From a virus, in IMG/VR virus record IMGVR_UViG_3300049215_000781, positions 1-42,964 of that record: a stretch of DNA of 42,964 bases; one strand, given 5' to 3'. The notes beneath the pieces are model-generated. The model saw nothing but the letters and a program-made list of their open reading frames with translations, did no database searches and was not told the DNA's origin. A program made the translations under genes and the position numbers. Below, piece by piece: positions 8,527 through 16,161 of the stretch. Position 1 is the first letter of the stretch. Each line of letters starts with the position of its first letter.

Positions 8527-8829
8527 TTATTCAAATTCTTTATTGTCAAATTCACCAGGATCAAACTCTTCCATCTGCCTTGGCGGCGGCGCAGTAGCTA
8601 TTACATACTGTCCTCTATCCGGGCCGTAGTTTCTCATTTGCAAGGCTACTTGGCTTACTTTATCGATCTTCACACCATCCGGTATAATAAAGGTTGCTCC
8701 CGGTGTTGGTATATCAGTAACACTTAGTCCATTCGCTTTTGCAATTGCATAAGCATTCTTACTCGTCCCGGTAGCCATTGACGATACGTCCCACATACTC
8801 TGGTTTTGCATTACTGTTACTGTTCTCAT
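8527..8829 (-). CDS. LysM-like tail protein (gpX-like)
   Basis: 100 residues with a LysM-type fold pattern: QNQSMWDVSSMATGTS, NAYAIAKANGLS, then PGATFIIP. Small LysM proteins (gpX/gp53 type) bind the tail hub or tube in contractile phages. The C-terminus is acidic. Its ATG overlaps the stop of the gp25-like gene by 4 bp, which fits a baseplate operon. Confidence 0.7.
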   Translation of the reverse strand: MRTVTVMQNQSMWDVSSMATGTSKNAYAIAKANGLSVTDIPTPGATFIIPDGVKIDKVSQVALQMRNYGPDRGQYVIATAPPPRQMEEFDPGEFDNKEFE

Positions 8830-9113
8830 AAATAATATGCGACCAGGTTGTTTAAGTTTAAGATTTCTATTTCCATACCGTCCCGGTTAAACTGGCTCTT
8901 TATGTCTTCCAGGATGCTACCTGCGCCCTCATCATCATCAAAATAATTTTCAAGGCCAATCCCCACGCTCGGACTTTGTGTAAATGCGCCGGGTGCATTT
9001 AAAAGTAATTGCCGCTGATGCTCCAATGTGCTCTCTACACTGCTTAAATCACCATTCAGCCACAGATCATCTCCGTTCTCATCAAAACCTATGTCTAACA
9101 TTTCTCTTGCCAT
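8826..9113 (-). CDS. gp25/gpW-like baseplate wedge protein (Mu gp46 type)
   Basis: 95 residues with the gp25-like pattern: an N-terminal DIGFDENGDDLWLNGDL, VESTLEHQRQLLLNAPGAF, then SVGIGLENYF. These proteins trigger sheath contraction in the baseplate wedge. Coupled by ATGA overlap to the LysM-like gene downstream. Confidence 0.75.
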   Translation of the reverse strand: MAREMLDIGFDENGDDLWLNGDLSSVESTLEHQRQLLLNAPGAFTQSPSVGIGLENYFDDDEGAGSILEDIKSQFNRDGMEIEILNLNNLVAYYL

Positions 9114-9117
9114 ATCA

Positions 9118-9351
9118 TCAAATTAAATTGCCTATACTTATTGCTGGCCCTGGCCCTGTTACAGGCCCTCCGGCTGGCGGAGCGATTAAGCCTACGTTAT
9201 ACGCTATTCCTCCGCTTTTCACATATACATCAATGGCGTTTGCCAAAGCATCTGCAAAATCATCCGCAGCCACTACCGGGTCAGCCACATTCGCTCTCGC
9301 AGCGGCAAATGCCGCTATTATACTTGCTTTCAATGTCGCTTTATCTAACAT
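9118..9351 (-). CDS. small hypothetical tail-region protein
   Basis: 77 residues, alanine-rich helical first half (KASIIAAFAAARANVADPV) and a proline/glycine-rich tail (APPAGGPVTGPGPA). No family recognised. It is sandwiched tightly between the baseplate spike and gp25-like genes, so it is probably a minor tail or assembly protein. Confidence 0.55.
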   Translation of the reverse strand: MLDKATLKASIIAAFAAARANVADPVVAADDFADALANAIDVYVKSGGIAYNVGLIAPPAGGPVTGPGPAISIGNLI

Positions 9352-9353
9352 CT

Positions 9354-9866
9354 CTATGCGCTTAAAAAATTATCAACCCTTGTTTTTATTGCAGTAAATG
9401 TTGGTGCGTTGATCGGTTCCAAACTTGGGCCTGCATTCGTAGGAACAGTTATTGCGTTTATCCCGTCCAGCAGATCATCAAGTATCTTTTTCATACTCTC
9501 ACCTCCATTCACTAACCCGAACTTTGTCCCATCCATCGTAAATACCTGGTTCCCGATCGTAATGACAACCTTATCTATACTGCTTGTCTTAATGATCGCA
9601 TACTCACCCGGGCCGTCAATCTCTGCTATCATTACTGCAGTATTTTCTTTTGGGTAAATTATGAATCCGTCATTGTTCTCACTAATGCTCTGCAGGTTAC
9701 AAACAAAGGTCTCACCGCTGCCATCATCATCGCTCAGCGCATTTGGTTGCACTACCGCTGTCTTTTCTCCGTCATCCACGCTCACTACTAAACCGCTCAT
9801 AATAGCAGCCGGGCGACTGTTGAGCCGCTTAAAATGTTCCGCTATTTTCTTTCTTGTTTGTGACAT
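9354..9866 (-). CDS. baseplate assembly/spike protein (gpV, Mu gp45-like)
   Basis: 170 residues with an OB-fold-like N-terminal half (IMSGLVVSVDDGEKTAVVQP) and a C-terminal beta section followed by a helix. This matches the position and general pattern of gpV/gp45 spike proteins that sit at the tail tip below the hub. It directly follows the gpD-like hub gene. Confidence 0.65.
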   Translation of the reverse strand: MSQTRKKIAEHFKRLNSRPAAIMSGLVVSVDDGEKTAVVQPNALSDDDGSGETFVCNLQSISENNDGFIIYPKENTAVMIAEIDGPGEYAIIKTSSIDKVVITIGNQVFTMDGTKFGLVNGGESMKKILDDLLDGINAITVPTNAGPSLEPINAPTFTAIKTRVDNFLSA

Positions 9867-9868
9867 TT

Positions 9869-10921
9869 CTAAACTTTTCCAAATCCTACTTTCGGCCCGA
9901 TCTCAACTATTCTCCTGGCGCCATTCACTCCAAATTTTACTTCTACGCTATCAACTATATATGTTCCGTCCCTCTCCGGGTACCGGCTATCATATACATT
10001 TGCTTTATAACCCGGCAGACAGTACGGTACCAGGAATGCTGTTATTTTCCCTTCATACCCGGTATAATTCAAAGCAAATTGCTTTTCCTGAGCAAGCGCT
10101 TTAAGTTCAGTAGATGCAATTATTCTGTTTAATGTTTTGCGATGCTTCCTGAATTGAGGCAGTAATGGATCAGCACTCGTCCCGCTTATTCGCTGGCCCT
10201 TCGCTAACGTTTTGTTATAATGCACAATTGCCGGATTATCTTCAATCACCCTCTCCTTCAGTCCGTTATCTTTCACAACATTAAATCCCAGCCGATAACT
10301 CACTATTCCCTGGTTAAATGCATCACTGCCGTCGCTGTATGGCGTATAAGTAAGCCCGCACCATAGCACATCGGGTTGTATAAAGAATATGGTCAGGCAG
10401 CCGTCTGTTTCTTTTTTAATAAAGTCAAGTATCTCAACTCCGGAAACGTCTTTTAAACCTACATTGCCAAGCTCAGTATCATGCGTACAGATCACCTGCT
10501 TGATGTCGGTTCCGGCTATGGCCTTCTTCAGCAGGTCACTTACACTAATACTCTTCCAGGTACCGCTTATTTTATTCCTCCGCATCTGCCAGCTATATCC
10601 CTCACATTCAATTATCAATGGCATTTCAAGGCTCCTGCGTTTCACAAACCCCCTGAACTCTTCCTGCAATTCGCCATTATATCCAAGTTGTATGGTTACC
10701 TTATCGCCATCATTAAAAAGCTTTCCCATCACTTCCCGCACAGGGTCGTCCTGGTTCTTGTACTTCACGAGGCCAATGCTCGGTATGGTGATCTTTGCAG
10801 TATCTTCATAGCTATGTAGGCTGCGTTTCGTTTCCACTTCATGCACGCCACTCCAGCTAATTTTGCCGATCGTTAGTTTGCTATTCAATACAAATGATGC
10901 CATTAATAAAAACAATTTCAT
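9869..10921 (-). CDS. baseplate hub protein, gpD / late-control family
   Basis: About 350 residues with the gpD/gp44 hub layout: an N-terminal beta domain (SKLTIGKISWSGVHEVE), phage-tail barrel parts around VTIQLGYNGELQEEFRGFV, ISVSDLLKKAIAGT, and a C-terminal domain with DGTYIVDSVEVKFG. The start chosen is the ATG one base past the stop of the upstream gene (TAG-T-ATG). The leading MKLFLLMASFVL looks hydrophobic, but homologous hubs begin near MASFVLNS, so an internal ATG seven codons in may be the real start. Confidence 0.75.
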   Translation of the reverse strand: MKLFLLMASFVLNSKLTIGKISWSGVHEVETKRSLHSYEDTAKITIPSIGLVKYKNQDDPVREVMGKLFNDGDKVTIQLGYNGELQEEFRGFVKRRSLEMPLIIECEGYSWQMRRNKISGTWKSISVSDLLKKAIAGTDIKQVICTHDTELGNVGLKDVSGVEILDFIKKETDGCLTIFFIQPDVLWCGLTYTPYSDGSDAFNQGIVSYRLGFNVVKDNGLKERVIEDNPAIVHYNKTLAKGQRISGTSADPLLPQFRKHRKTLNRIIASTELKALAQEKQFALNYTGYEGKITAFLVPYCLPGYKANVYDSRYPERDGTYIVDSVEVKFGVNGARRIVEIGPKVGFGKV

Positions 10922-10922
10922 A

Positions 10923-11558
10923 CTATACTTCTTCAAGACTGAAAGGCATATCGCCCTTCACTTCCATGTCATAAAATCTCACGTTAATACCGCCGCGCCC
11001 TTCAGGTATTTCCATATTCCGGATCGTTACTTGGTAGCTTCCATTTCTTTCCGGAGTACTCAGGTATATATCACTCAATGCGCTGCGCATGATCACCGGT
11101 GTTTGTGCCCGGAATAGATTCTCCAGCATCTGCAACTGATCTTCCGGCCATTGCCTATTCTTATCAAACAAAATCCCCCTTATACGGAACATGGGATCAT
11201 TTATATTGATCAACTCTGTCACATCACCGGCCCTCTCGGTTAGCGGCGTATCGATAAATCTTTTGCTTCGCATCACTCTTATCACTCCATAAGGTAGTGT
11301 AATAGTCTGCTTGGCTATGCTTGCCACTATTGCGCCGGTACCGCCAAACGGTAATTGCTCTGCTGGAGTGAAGATTGTGATCGGCATAAAATAATCGCGG
11401 CCATACGCATCTATACCATACAATGGACTGCCTCCATTAGCTCTCTTGGTATTATGTCCGGCTACGTTTGGGTTCGGATCAGTGAAATGATAATCCGGTG
11501 TTATTCCAAACTGCTTGTTCAGCAGGTCTATTACGCTCAGTGATGCTTCCCTGTTCAT
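10923..11558 (-). CDS. tail protein, DUF6046-like
   Basis: 211 residues between tape measure and hub, matching my recollection of a Bacteroidota-phage tail family annotated DUF6046. The N-terminus is helical (SVIDLLNKQFGIT). The remainder is beta-rich, with PYGVIRVMRSKRFIDTPLT and RNGSYQVTIRNMEIPEG. By position it corresponds to Mu gp43, the tail-tip DNA circulation-type protein. The function is positional inference. Confidence 0.6.
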   Translation of the reverse strand: MNREASLSVIDLLNKQFGITPDYHFTDPNPNVAGHNTKRANGGSPLYGIDAYGRDYFMPITIFTPAEQLPFGGTGAIVASIAKQTITLPYGVIRVMRSKRFIDTPLTERAGDVTELININDPMFRIRGILFDKNRQWPEDQLQMLENLFRAQTPVIMRSALSDIYLSTPERNGSYQVTIRNMEIPEGRGGINVRFYDMEVKGDMPFSLEEV

Positions 11559-13307
11559 TTATCCCGCAGCCTCCATGCTTGCAAATACTTCTAACATTGT
11601 TTCCTCGATCGTACGCTTCAGTTTTTCTGGACTCTCTGCACCGTTTGCTATATGCTGCACAATTTGTCCAACCACTTCTTTGTTAAAGTTCACGATGATG
11701 TTTCTCCTGCCGCCACCGGTTATTCTATCAGCTGCGCTCTCAGCGCCGCCAATATTGCTGCCACCGTTTTTACTTGGCAATAATGAGCTTCCTCCGGAAT
11801 GGGCATTATACCAGGCTAACGATCCGGGCATCAGCGAAGCAAGCGAATTAGGTATCAATCCGTCTGTTGTATTTTTCTTTCCGGCCAATAGCAGCTGCTG
11901 CATTATTTGATCATATCCTTGTTTCCGGTGTTCCGGATTTATCCAATATGCCGGGCTATTTGGATCTTCCAGGCCTTTCGGGTGCAGGAACCAGTCTAAA
12001 CCGTTCGAAACTCGGGTTAACAGCTTCGCTAATGGCTCAAGCGCTTCGGCGGCAAGTTTTACTGCAGGTATAAGGTCATGGCCAATATCACCTGCAAGGT
12101 TTAGAATGCTTTTTGCAAGCCCTTTCACTTCTTCACTGCCTAATAAAGACAATACTGGTTTTACAAGTCCCCATCCCGTTTCTAACAGCGACTTTACATC
12201 AGGCATTATTTCCTGCACAAAACTGAATGCCTTATTAAATCCTGGCGCCATCGATGATACCATCTCTGGTATCTTCTGCAGTCCGCTGATCAGCTGATCC
12301 TCCAGGCGAACGATATTATCTCTTTGGCTTAGCGTTAATTTCTGTTCGCCTATCTGCCAAAAGTCTTTTATTGTAGTCCACTTGCCATAAATGGTTTGTG
12401 ATAATTTCTCCAGGGCGCCGTTGAACATGCCGCCGTTCTTAGCGGCCTTTTCCAATGCATCGGCCACCATATCGTAAGTAATGGCGCCATGCTTTTCCAT
12501 ATCCATCAGCTTTGCCTGGGCTTTCTCATTGCCCAGCTTCGGGAAGAAGTCTTCCTGCAGCAGCTTCATAATTGGAATGCTCGCAAACGCGAATTCGCGC
12601 CGCTGTATGGCTTCCATATGCCCGCTTGCGGCCATCTGCTGCATATGCCATCCCATGCGCTCCAATGTATAATCGCTGCCACCAGTAGCGGCCACAGCAT
12701 TCGCGAGGGCCATTGTCGCATCATTAGCCTGGTTAATAGGTTTGTAGGGTATCAGGCCGCGTTCAACACCTAATAGTTGGGCAGAAGTAAAAGGAGTATA
12801 TACAGCTTGTCTCTGCAGCTGGCTGTATATGTCATTTGCTTTTTTGTCTCCAACGAAGGTGCTAAGCCCGACGATCATTCGTTCCGCATTCATTCCCTGT
12901 TCCAGGGCGCTGCGTCCCAGGTCAAGCATTTGATTGCCGGCCATCATGATCCCGCTCACGGCAAGGCCACCAAGAGCGGTGGCGCCAAACATCTTACCGA
13001 ACGAGAACCCTCCGCGATCGGAAGATCCACCGGTTAAACGATCTATTTGTTTTTGAGTAGAAGCAATTTGCTTATTCAGGTTGTCAATCTGCCTCGTGTT
13101 TACAGATATATTCCTGGTCTTGGTAAGATCATCCAGTTTTTTATTGAGTGCGTCAACACTTGGTGTTGTGCGGCCCATATTATTCTTAATGTTGTTGGCA
13201 AGACGCTGCACACCGGTATCAGCAAGTTTAGCGGCGCCTGCAATTTTTTGCAGTCCACCGCTAACAGTTTCTTTAAAGCTTGCTGAAAATTTAACCAGGT
13301 CGATCAT
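11559..13307 (-). CDS. tail tape-measure protein
   Basis: 582 residues with the tape-measure pattern: an N-terminal coiled coil (about residues 45-90, DNLNKQIASTQKQIDRL), then a glycine/alanine-rich hydrophobic stretch (GATALGGLAVSGIMMAGNQM, about 108-127), then long helices. It sets tail length and is threaded through the tube. For a contractile phage it is on the short side, implying a short tail. Its ATG overlaps the TGA of the -1 frame chaperone extension, the normal order chaperone, frameshift, tape measure. Confidence 0.85.
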   Translation of the reverse strand: MIDLVKFSASFKETVSGGLQKIAGAAKLADTGVQRLANNIKNNMGRTTPSVDALNKKLDDLTKTRNISVNTRQIDNLNKQIASTQKQIDRLTGGSSDRGGFSFGKMFGATALGGLAVSGIMMAGNQMLDLGRSALEQGMNAERMIVGLSTFVGDKKANDIYSQLQRQAVYTPFTSAQLLGVERGLIPYKPINQANDATMALANAVAATGGSDYTLERMGWHMQQMAASGHMEAIQRREFAFASIPIMKLLQEDFFPKLGNEKAQAKLMDMEKHGAITYDMVADALEKAAKNGGMFNGALEKLSQTIYGKWTTIKDFWQIGEQKLTLSQRDNIVRLEDQLISGLQKIPEMVSSMAPGFNKAFSFVQEIMPDVKSLLETGWGLVKPVLSLLGSEEVKGLAKSILNLAGDIGHDLIPAVKLAAEALEPLAKLLTRVSNGLDWFLHPKGLEDPNSPAYWINPEHRKQGYDQIMQQLLLAGKKNTTDGLIPNSLASLMPGSLAWYNAHSGGSSLLPSKNGGSNIGGAESAADRITGGGRRNIIVNFNKEVVGQIVQHIANGAESPEKLKRTIEETMLEVFASMEAAG

Positions 13308-13503
13308 TTCTTCGGTTGGATTTTCTCCTTTTCTCTTAAATGCGTTAGGTTAGCTATTTTCCTGACAAATTCCTGATCACTTAATTTCTTGTGATCAAGG
13401 CCCGGCAAATAATATTCCAACAATGTTTCATAATATCCCAGGAAGTCGAGGTTCGGGCCTCCACGAGCTTCCTCTATAGCTCCTTTAATTCGGCATGTTT
13501 TCC
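13304..13503 (-). CDS. tail assembly chaperone C-terminal extension, likely made by -1 frameshift
   Basis: An open frame of about 60 codons lies between the upstream chaperone and the tape measure, containing LDFLGYYETLLEYYLPGLD and a basic C-terminus. It has no in-frame ATG or GTG and is in the -1 frame of the preceding gene. The -1 frame opens after a TAA only about a dozen codons before the zero-frame stop, so any shift must occur in that window. GGAAAAC (13497-13503) within A-GGA-AAA-C resembles the lambda G-GGA-AAG slip site. Such G/GT frameshifts before the tape measure are widely conserved. Product: a chaperone fusion. Confidence 0.65.
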
Positions 13504-13797
13504 TTCCGCCTTAATCTTCACTTTCTTCATTATGCCTTTCAGCGCCTGGTAATCATCTAACTTTTCTTTGTCGCCGCCGATGCATGTCATTTTAGTAACT
13601 TCCTCCATGTAGGCAAGAGGATTAGTTTCATCTGCATTTGCGATCGTTAACGCCGCATTGGTTTCATGCCTATTAGGAACTGAAAAGTATAATCTGCTTC
13701 CATCCACGTCAACAGCATAAATGCCATCTGGATATTTCTTTTTCCAGGCTTCGATTTGAGAGGCTTCTACTTCGCCTTTTAGTTTTGTTTTTGTCAT
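13474..13797 (-). CDS. tail assembly chaperone (gpG-like)
   Basis: 107 residues, the first of two overlapping frames between the tail tube and tape measure, the universal position of tail assembly chaperones. The sequence begins KLKGEVEASQIEAWKKKYPD and has a short helical C-terminus ending in AELKEL. Chaperones of this kind coat the tape measure during tail assembly and are absent from the mature virion. The final codons overlap the frame of the extension at 13304-13503. Confidence 0.65.
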   Translation of the reverse strand: MTKTKLKGEVEASQIEAWKKKYPDGIYAVDVDGSRLYFSVPNRHETNAALTIANADETNPLAYMEEVTKMTCIGGDKEKLDDYQALKGIMKKVKIKAEGKHAELKEL

Positions 13798-13812
13798 GTT
13801 GCTTTCATTTAG

Positions 13813-13886
13813 TATCGCGGATGGGATTCGAACCCACGACCTCCGGGTTATGAGCCCGGCGAGCTGGCCAACTGCTCTACCGCGCT
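13813..13886 (-). tRNA. tRNA-Met (CAT anticodon), initiator-like, phage-encoded
   Basis: On the minus strand the cloverleaf is complete: acceptor AGCGCGG/CCGCGAT, U8-A9, D stem GAGC/GCTC, anticodon stem CCGGG/CCCGG around CTCATAA, variable AGGTC, and T arm GTGGG-TTCGAAT-CCCAT. The three G-C pairs next to the anticodon loop and the A11:U24 pair are both hallmarks of bacterial initiator tRNA. The 1:72 pair is A:U, which is weak as initiators need, and 2:71 is a G/A mismatch. CCA is not encoded. It lies between tail tube and chaperone genes in their direction. Ile2 (lysidine) identity is the alternative for a CAT anticodon. Confidence 0.9.
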
Positions 13887-13890
13887 ATCC

Positions 13891-14316
13891 TTATATTTTC
13901 GGAACAAGTCTCAGGAAGGTGATCGGCAAGGTTATCTCCATAAACTTGCTTCCCTGATCCCAGCCCTGCTCATATTCTTTTATCTGCACCCCTGCCAGCA
14001 CGTCCTGCTTCAAAGGCCTGTTACTTTTAGGGAGGTATGTAGCTACTATGTCAAACTCCAGGTCGAGTACATCAGTAGCTCCGGCAGCTATCGCAGCCGC
14101 TTGCATATCATCAAGCGCGCCCTTCAGTATCTTTATTTCGCCCTCATAATCCCGGTTGCCGCTTTGAATGGCAAATGGCTGATCCCCTTCCGCATATAAT
14201 GGCTCTTTATCCTTTTTAGCCTTATACTTCAGGCCGCGAATTTTGGTCACTTTAGCAGCTGCCAGCATCACTTCAAAGTCTGCCCATTCGCACTCCTTAC
14301 TGTTGAAAAAATCCAT
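13891..14316 (-). CDS. tail tube protein
   Basis: 141 residues following the sheath gene, where the contractile phage tail tube gene lies. The pattern fits a tube monomer: beta-rich, with GLKYKAKKDKEPLYAEGDQP, NRDYEGEIKILKG and DVLDLEFDIVATYLP. The protein polymerises as hexameric rings inside the sheath. Confidence 0.75.
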   Translation of the reverse strand: MDFFNSKECEWADFEVMLAAAKVTKIRGLKYKAKKDKEPLYAEGDQPFAIQSGNRDYEGEIKILKGALDDMQAAAIAAGATDVLDLEFDIVATYLPKSNRPLKQDVLAGVQIKEYEQGWDQGSKFMEITLPITFLRLVPKI

Positions 14317-14347
14317 TTTATTAGCTTTTAAACGTTTTTAAATTTGG

Positions 14348-15511
14348 TTAGAATGATGTTGCGAAGCCAAGCGTTACCACTATCTGGTCACTGTATCCCA
14401 CCGGGATAATCTTCAGTGTCACATTCACCTGGTTGGTTGACAATACCGGTTGCGCAGGATCAACAAACGCCCTCACATCGCTTATCTCGTTCTTCGCTTT
14501 CATTGTCAGGTTTATTTGATTCTCTATTTGCTGTTCCATTGCCCTGCAGTAACCGGCATTAAGAGTGCCGTCATCGTTGATCAGCACTTCATTATCAAGT
14601 TCATCCACATAAACGCCATAAGCCAGTATCTGCGCCTTATCTATCACGCGGCCTCTGGCCAATGCATGGTAATCATCTGTTGTGGCCGAGCAGGTAGGGT
14701 CACCGGTATAGAAATAACCTGCGCTATTAAAGAAAGTTCTGTAAGTGATATACCCTTTGTCATGTATGGTTGACGTAGTAGTATATTTTGCCGCATCGGT
14801 AGTACCGATAAACGCTGTTGCCGATACCAGGGCGCCGGTTCTCTTCCTGCTCACTTTTCGCATCACCGGTATAGATGCCATGCGTCCTAAAAGCTGGCCT
14901 ATTCCAGCCCGGTTTGTTCCGGATGTGGTATCACCGATCAATATGGCAACACGATTTTTTGTATCGGTTGTTTGATCAGTAAGAGCGGATGCATCGCCGC
15001 TAAAGTTTTCACCGGCAATAATTCCCCTGAAGGGTTTATTAGCCGCAAAATAGGTAGCTCCTATCGCGGCCAGGTTAGTCTTAGCTGTTGCCACCTTGCT
15101 GTTCAATCCGTTCGTAATGGTAGGAGTGTATGCTGCCGGGTCATCCATTACGCCAAGCAGCCTGATCTTACCTGCAGCAGCGTCAAGAAGTTTTACAACA
15201 CTATTGGCGTTTGCACTGTCGCACATCAGTTCAACGGTCACTGTATTTGCAACCAGGTTGATCCACAATGTGGCGCCGTCACCAGCCTCCTTAAAGAAGT
15301 CTCCGATCTCTTTAAACGCGATCGGGTTATTTGCAAGTGTAAGGCCCTTGCTCTGCGCATCTGCCAGGCTTATGCAACTGAAGGGTGTTCCGGCTACTAA
15401 CGAGCCTTCGCTCACGCCCACCAGCTCCATACCGGCAAGACCGTCATCTGTCTGCAGTGTTTGCCCGAGTGTGCCGTTTGCTTCATTTACCGTTACTGTA
15501 GGTAATGCCAT
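14348..15511 (-). CDS. tail sheath protein, DUF2586-like
   Basis: 387 residues matching the DUF2586/contractile sheath pattern of Bacteroidota Mu-like phages: ATLWINLVAN and GKIRLLGVMDDPAAY in the middle, a nucleotide-fold-like core (NRVAILIGDTTSG), and a C-terminal sheath domain with YHALARGRVIDKAQILAYG and QIENQINLTMKAKNEIS. The sheath contracts to drive the tube through the envelope. Upstream lies a 46-nt hairpin. Confidence 0.85.
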   Translation of the reverse strand: MALPTVTVNEANGTLGQTLQTDDGLAGMELVGVSEGSLVAGTPFSCISLADAQSKGLTLANNPIAFKEIGDFFKEAGDGATLWINLVANTVTVELMCDSANANSVVKLLDAAAGKIRLLGVMDDPAAYTPTITNGLNSKVATAKTNLAAIGATYFAANKPFRGIIAGENFSGDASALTDQTTDTKNRVAILIGDTTSGTNRAGIGQLLGRMASIPVMRKVSRKRTGALVSATAFIGTTDAAKYTTTSTIHDKGYITYRTFFNSAGYFYTGDPTCSATTDDYHALARGRVIDKAQILAYGVYVDELDNEVLINDDGTLNAGYCRAMEQQIENQINLTMKAKNEISDVRAFVDPAQPVLSTNQVNVTLKIIPVGYSDQIVVTLGFATSF

Positions 15512-15549
15512 TATTATTGGTATTTAAAAACTGTTTAAACGATATTTTA

Positions 15550-15595
15550 CCCATGCCCCAGATCATCAGGGCTCCAGCCCCGATGATCCCATGGG
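15550..15595 (-). other. long hairpin in the leader of the sheath gene
   Basis: Nested stems CCCATG/CATGGG, GATCATC/GATGATC and GGGCT/AGCCC form one long hairpin between the preceding gene and the sheath start. There is no T-run, so it is more likely an RNA processing, stability or attenuation element than a terminator. Confidence 0.5.
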
Positions 15596-15599
15596 CGGA

Positions 15600-15881
15600 T
15601 TACTTTTTTGTTTTCTTGTTTTTTGCCGGTGTCTCTTCACCAGTTTCTGTGCCTGCATTTTCGCCTGCAGTCTCGCTTTCTTCACCTTCTGATTTAGAAC
15701 CGTTTGCCTTCCATTCTTCATAGTCTGCGCGGGTATGTGTTACCACATCTTCAGCTTTTAGGCCGATCGTTTTTGCGTGAGCCTCGGCATCAGGTTTTTT
15801 AAAAAATCCCATATCTCCCGCAAAGTGAAATTCCTTCGAGTCTTTGTGAGCCTGGAAATAAGAAGCCTTGTTCTTGTCCAT
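15600..15881 (-). CDS. hypothetical protein with acidic, low-complexity tail
   Basis: 93 residues from the ATG giving MDKNKASYFQAHKDSKEFHF; the frame is open 30 codons further upstream but no better start exists there. The first 60 residues look folded, with KKPDAEAHAKTIGL typical of small head-region proteins in related prophages. The C-terminus is Glu/Gly/Thr-rich and ends in a lysine cluster (PAKNKKTKK). Possibly a head-tail or capsid-associated protein. No family is certain. Confidence 0.6.
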   Translation of the reverse strand: MDKNKASYFQAHKDSKEFHFAGDMGFFKKPDAEAHAKTIGLKAEDVVTHTRADYEEWKANGSKSEGEESETAGENAGTETGEETPAKNKKTKK

Positions 15882-15931
15882 GATTATTAAAATTTTAGTT
15901 GTTAACGTTTTTGTTTCTAACCATTCCCGAA

Positions 15932-15954
15932 CCCCGGCGATCTCGGCACCGGGG
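15932..15954 (-). other. GC-rich intergenic hairpin
   Basis: Stem CCCCGG/CCGGGG extended by CCCG/CGGG across a small bulge, just before the start of the gene at 15600-15881. No T-run follows on either strand. Similar GC-rich hairpins occur at 15550, 25390 and 33759. Confidence 0.4.
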
Positions 15955-15982
15955 CCGGGATGGTGAAGCAACAGCAGCTTCT

Positions 15983-16159
15983 TTAATTCTTTTTAGCTAA
16001 GTTGTTCAACGCGGTCTGTAGCTTGCCGTTTGCTTCCTGCAGATCACCTTCAGCTTTCGCTTTGGCCGCATTTGCAGTTTTTACAATATCCTGGTGATAG
16101 ATCGTAGCGCCTACGGCTCCCAGGATAAGTCCAATAATTAATGCGATGACTATTCCCAT
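15983..16159 (-). CDS. small single-pass membrane protein in the lysis region
   Basis: 58 residues, recognised by reading the strand directly: one N-terminal membrane helix (MGIVIALIIGLILGAVGATI) then an amphipathic, coiled-coil-like tail (KAKAEGDLQEANGKLQTAL). It starts 2 bp after the stop of the nuclease gene, so it is co-translated. By position and topology it could be a pinholin, antiholin or a spanin-like partner in host lysis. Function is inferred from position only. Confidence 0.7.
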   Translation of the reverse strand: MGIVIALIIGLILGAVGATIYHQDIVKTANAAKAKAEGDLQEANGKLQTALNNLAKKN

Positions 16160-16161
16160 AA

